A stretch of 64,000 nucleotides of DNA, taken from positions 6,200,001-6,264,000 of the forward strand of contig NZ_CP107976.1 in the NCBI RefSeq assembly GCF_036099295.1. Direction: 5' to 3'. The translations under genes were made by a program, and so were the position numbers. The stretch is from Streptomyces sp. NBC_00358 (GTDB taxonomy: Bacteria; Actinomycetota; Actinomycetes; Streptomycetales; Streptomycetaceae). Within the stretch, counting starts at the first letter, position 1, and each line of letters begins with the position of its first letter. Shown here piece by piece: positions 62,432 through 64,000 of the stretch. The notes beneath the pieces are model-generated. The model made no database searches, was not told the DNA's origin, and saw only the letters and a program-made list of their open reading frames with translations.

Positions 62432-64000
62432 ATGGCGAACAGCCACAGCAGCGAGCAGACCCGCGCCAACCGTCAGCGTCCCACGTCGATGCCGGTCCAC
62501 AAGTACGGCCAGTACGACCAGGTCGACATCGCCGACCGCGACTGGCCGAACAACCGGATCACGGTCGCCCCCCGCTGGCTCTCCACCGACCTGCGCGACG
62601 GCAACCAGGCCCTGATCGACCCCATGTCGCCCGCTCGCAAGCGCGAGATGTTCGACCTGCTGGTGAAGATGGGCTACAAGGAGATCGAGGTCGGCTTCCC
62701 GGCGTCGGGCCAGACGGACTTCGACTTCGTCCGCTCGATCATCGAGGACGGGACCGCGATCCCGGACGACGTCACGATCTCCGTACTGACCCAGGCCCGC
62801 GAGGACCTGATCGAGCGGACCGTCGAGTCGCTGAAGGGCGCCAGGCGCGCCAACGTGCACCTGTACAACGCCACCGCCCCGGTCTTCCGCCGGGTCGTCT
62901 TCCGCGGCTCCAAGGACGACATCAAGCAGATCGCCGTCGACGGCACCCGCCTGGTCGTCGAGTACGCGGAGAAACTGCTGGGCCCCGAGACCGAGTTCGG
63001 GTACCAGTACAGCCCCGAGATCTTCACCGACACCGAACTGGACTTCGCCCTGGAGGTCTGCGAGGCGGTCATGGACGTCTGGCAGCCCGGTCCGGGCCGC
63101 GAGATCATCCTCAACCTGCCCGCCACGGTGGAGCGTTCGACCCCCTCCACGCACGCGGACCGCTTCGAGTGGATGGGCCGCCACCTGTCCCGCCGCGAGT
63201 ACGTCTGCCTGTCGATCCACCCCCACAACGACCGCGGCACCGCCGTCGCCGCCGCCGAGCTGGCGCTGATGGCCGGCGCCGACCGCGTCGAGGGCTGCCT
63301 GTTCGGCCAGGGCGAGCGCACCGGCAACGTCGACCTGGTCACCCTGGGCATGAACCTGTTCTCGCAGGGCGTCGACCCGCAGATCGACTTCTCCCACATC
63401 GACGAGATCCGCCGTACGTGGGAGTACTGCAACCAGATGGAGGTCCACGCGCGCCACCCGTACGTGGGCGACCTGGTCTACACGTCCTTCTCCGGCTCCC
63501 ACCAGGACGCCATCAAGAAGGGCTTCGACGCGATGGAGGCCGAGGCGGCCGCCAAGGGCGTCACGGTCGACGACATCGAGTGGGCCGTCCCGTACCTGCC
63601 CATCGACCCGAAGGACGTCGGCCGCTCCTACGAGGCCGTCATCCGGGTCAACTCGCAGTCGGGCAAGGGCGGTATCGCGTACGTCCTGAAGAACGACCAC
63701 AAGCTGGACCTGCCGCGCCGGATGCAGATCGAGTTCTCGAAGATCATCCAGCAGAAGACGGACGCCGAGGGCGGCGAGGTCACCCCGAAGGACATCTGGG
63801 CGACCTTCCAGGACGAGTACCTGCCCAACCCCGGCAACCCGTGGGGCCGTATCCAGGTCAGGACCGGCCAGTCCACCACGGACAAGGACGGCGTGGACAC
63901 GCTGACCGTCGAGGCCACGGTCGACGGCGCGGACACCGTCCTGAGCGGCACCGGCAACGGCCCGATCTCCGCGTTCTTCGACGCCCTGCAGTCCATCGGC
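62432..64000 (+). CDS. leuA: 2-isopropylmalate synthase (3' end cut by window)
   Basis: 523 codons are visible with no stop. This enzyme condenses 2-oxoisovalerate with acetyl-CoA, the first committed step of leucine synthesis. The start is MANSHSSEQTRANRQRPTSM, with GAGGAG 10 bases upstream. The catalytic barrel has LSTDLRDGNQALIDPM (metal-binding Arg-Asp), EVGFPASGQTDFDF, and SIHPHNDRGTAVAAAELALM with the metal His. The C-terminal LeuA allosteric domain, which senses leucine, begins before the window edge (GRIQVRTGQSTTDKDGVDTL). Regulated by the leader peptide and hairpins upstream. About 50 residues are probably missing. Confidence 0.96.
   Translation, partial: MANSHSSEQTRANRQRPTSMPVHKYGQYDQVDIADRDWPNNRITVAPRWLSTDLRDGNQALIDPMSPARKREMFDLLVKMGYKEIEVGFPASGQTDFDFVRSIIEDGTAIPDDVTISVLTQAREDLIERTVESLKGARRANVHLYNATAPVFRRVVFRGSKDDIKQIAVDGTRLVVEYAEKLLGPETEFGYQYSPEIFTDTELDFALEVCEAVMDVWQPGPGREIILNLPATVERSTPSTHADRFEWMGRHLSRREYVCLSIHPHNDRGTAVAAAELALMAGADRVEGCLFGQGERTGNVDLVTLGMNLFSQGVDPQIDFSHIDEIRRTWEYCNQMEVHARHPYVGDLVYTSFSGSHQDAIKKGFDAMEAEAAAKGVTVDDIEWAVPYLPIDPKDVGRSYEAVIRVNSQSGKGGIAYVLKNDHKLDLPRRMQIEFSKIIQQKTDAEGGEVTPKDIWATFQDEYLPNPGNPWGRIQVRTGQSTTDKDGVDTLTVEATVDGADTVLSGTGNGPISAFFDALQSIG

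Overview
The window is a high-GC (about 70% or more), gene-dense stretch of an actinobacterial chromosome, almost certainly Streptomyces. The pointers are GTG/TTG starts, short GGAGG-type ribosome binding sites, many ATGA/GTGA gene overlaps, a SpoIIE-type phosphatase, leaderless -10 boxes, and the order leuS, comEA-comEC, holA, rpsT/lepA, hemW, hrcA-dnaJ, rsmE, phoH-ybeY, era, leuA. Most genes are housekeeping. No phage, insertion sequence, integrase or CRISPR array was seen.

Layout. 1-1170: two small zinc-type proteins, then tRNA-Ala(GGC) and two strong hairpins. 1180-4079 (minus): a NuoF-like/ferredoxin fusion translationally coupled to a heme-b type membrane protein. 4328-7517: leuS behind a Leu-codon leader peptide and a terminator, which is a probable attenuator. 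7577-16069: membrane protein, DegV, ComEA-ComEC, arylamine N-acetyltransferase, holA. 14740-15032 is C-rich low-complexity DNA, and 16046-16509 is a 116-bp tandem array carrying the 3' end of holA. 16690-24360: rpsT, lepA, an acyl-CoA synthetase, an orphan response regulator and a HATPase-GAF-PP2C phosphatase.

24699-33679: hemW, a membrane protein, a DUF3097 protein, an MBL hydrolase, CIRCE-controlled hrcA-dnaJ, a nitronate monooxygenase, rsmE, a VOC protein and a lipoprotein. 33753-42383: tricorn-like protease, HIT protein, RNase Z, an adenine/adenosine deaminase, an MFS exporter and a PfkB kinase. 42516-49780: phoH (with a possible coupled upstream ORF), ybeY, a CNNM/CBS protein and a YjbR protein. 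This run is interrupted by an MFS exporter/XRE regulator pair, then a cytidine-deaminase-like pseudoenzyme and era. 49951-51678: a GlnR box, an unusual Amt transporter and PII.

51572-54814 (minus): three secreted proteins that look like an actinobacterial WxL/DUF916 surface module. 55127-62111: a regulator/epimerase pair, a GNAT protein, a sugar transporter plus GH1 beta-glucosidase, and an emfourin-protealysin pair. 62265-64000: leuA behind a second Leu-codon leader; leuA runs off the window.

Main themes: leucine-responsive leaders at both ends (leuS and leuA) sharing a CTT-rich LLLS block; many apparently leaderless genes with a -10 hexamer 6-8 nt before the start codon; and several small accessory modules set into a conserved translation, protein-quality and RNA-processing backbone.
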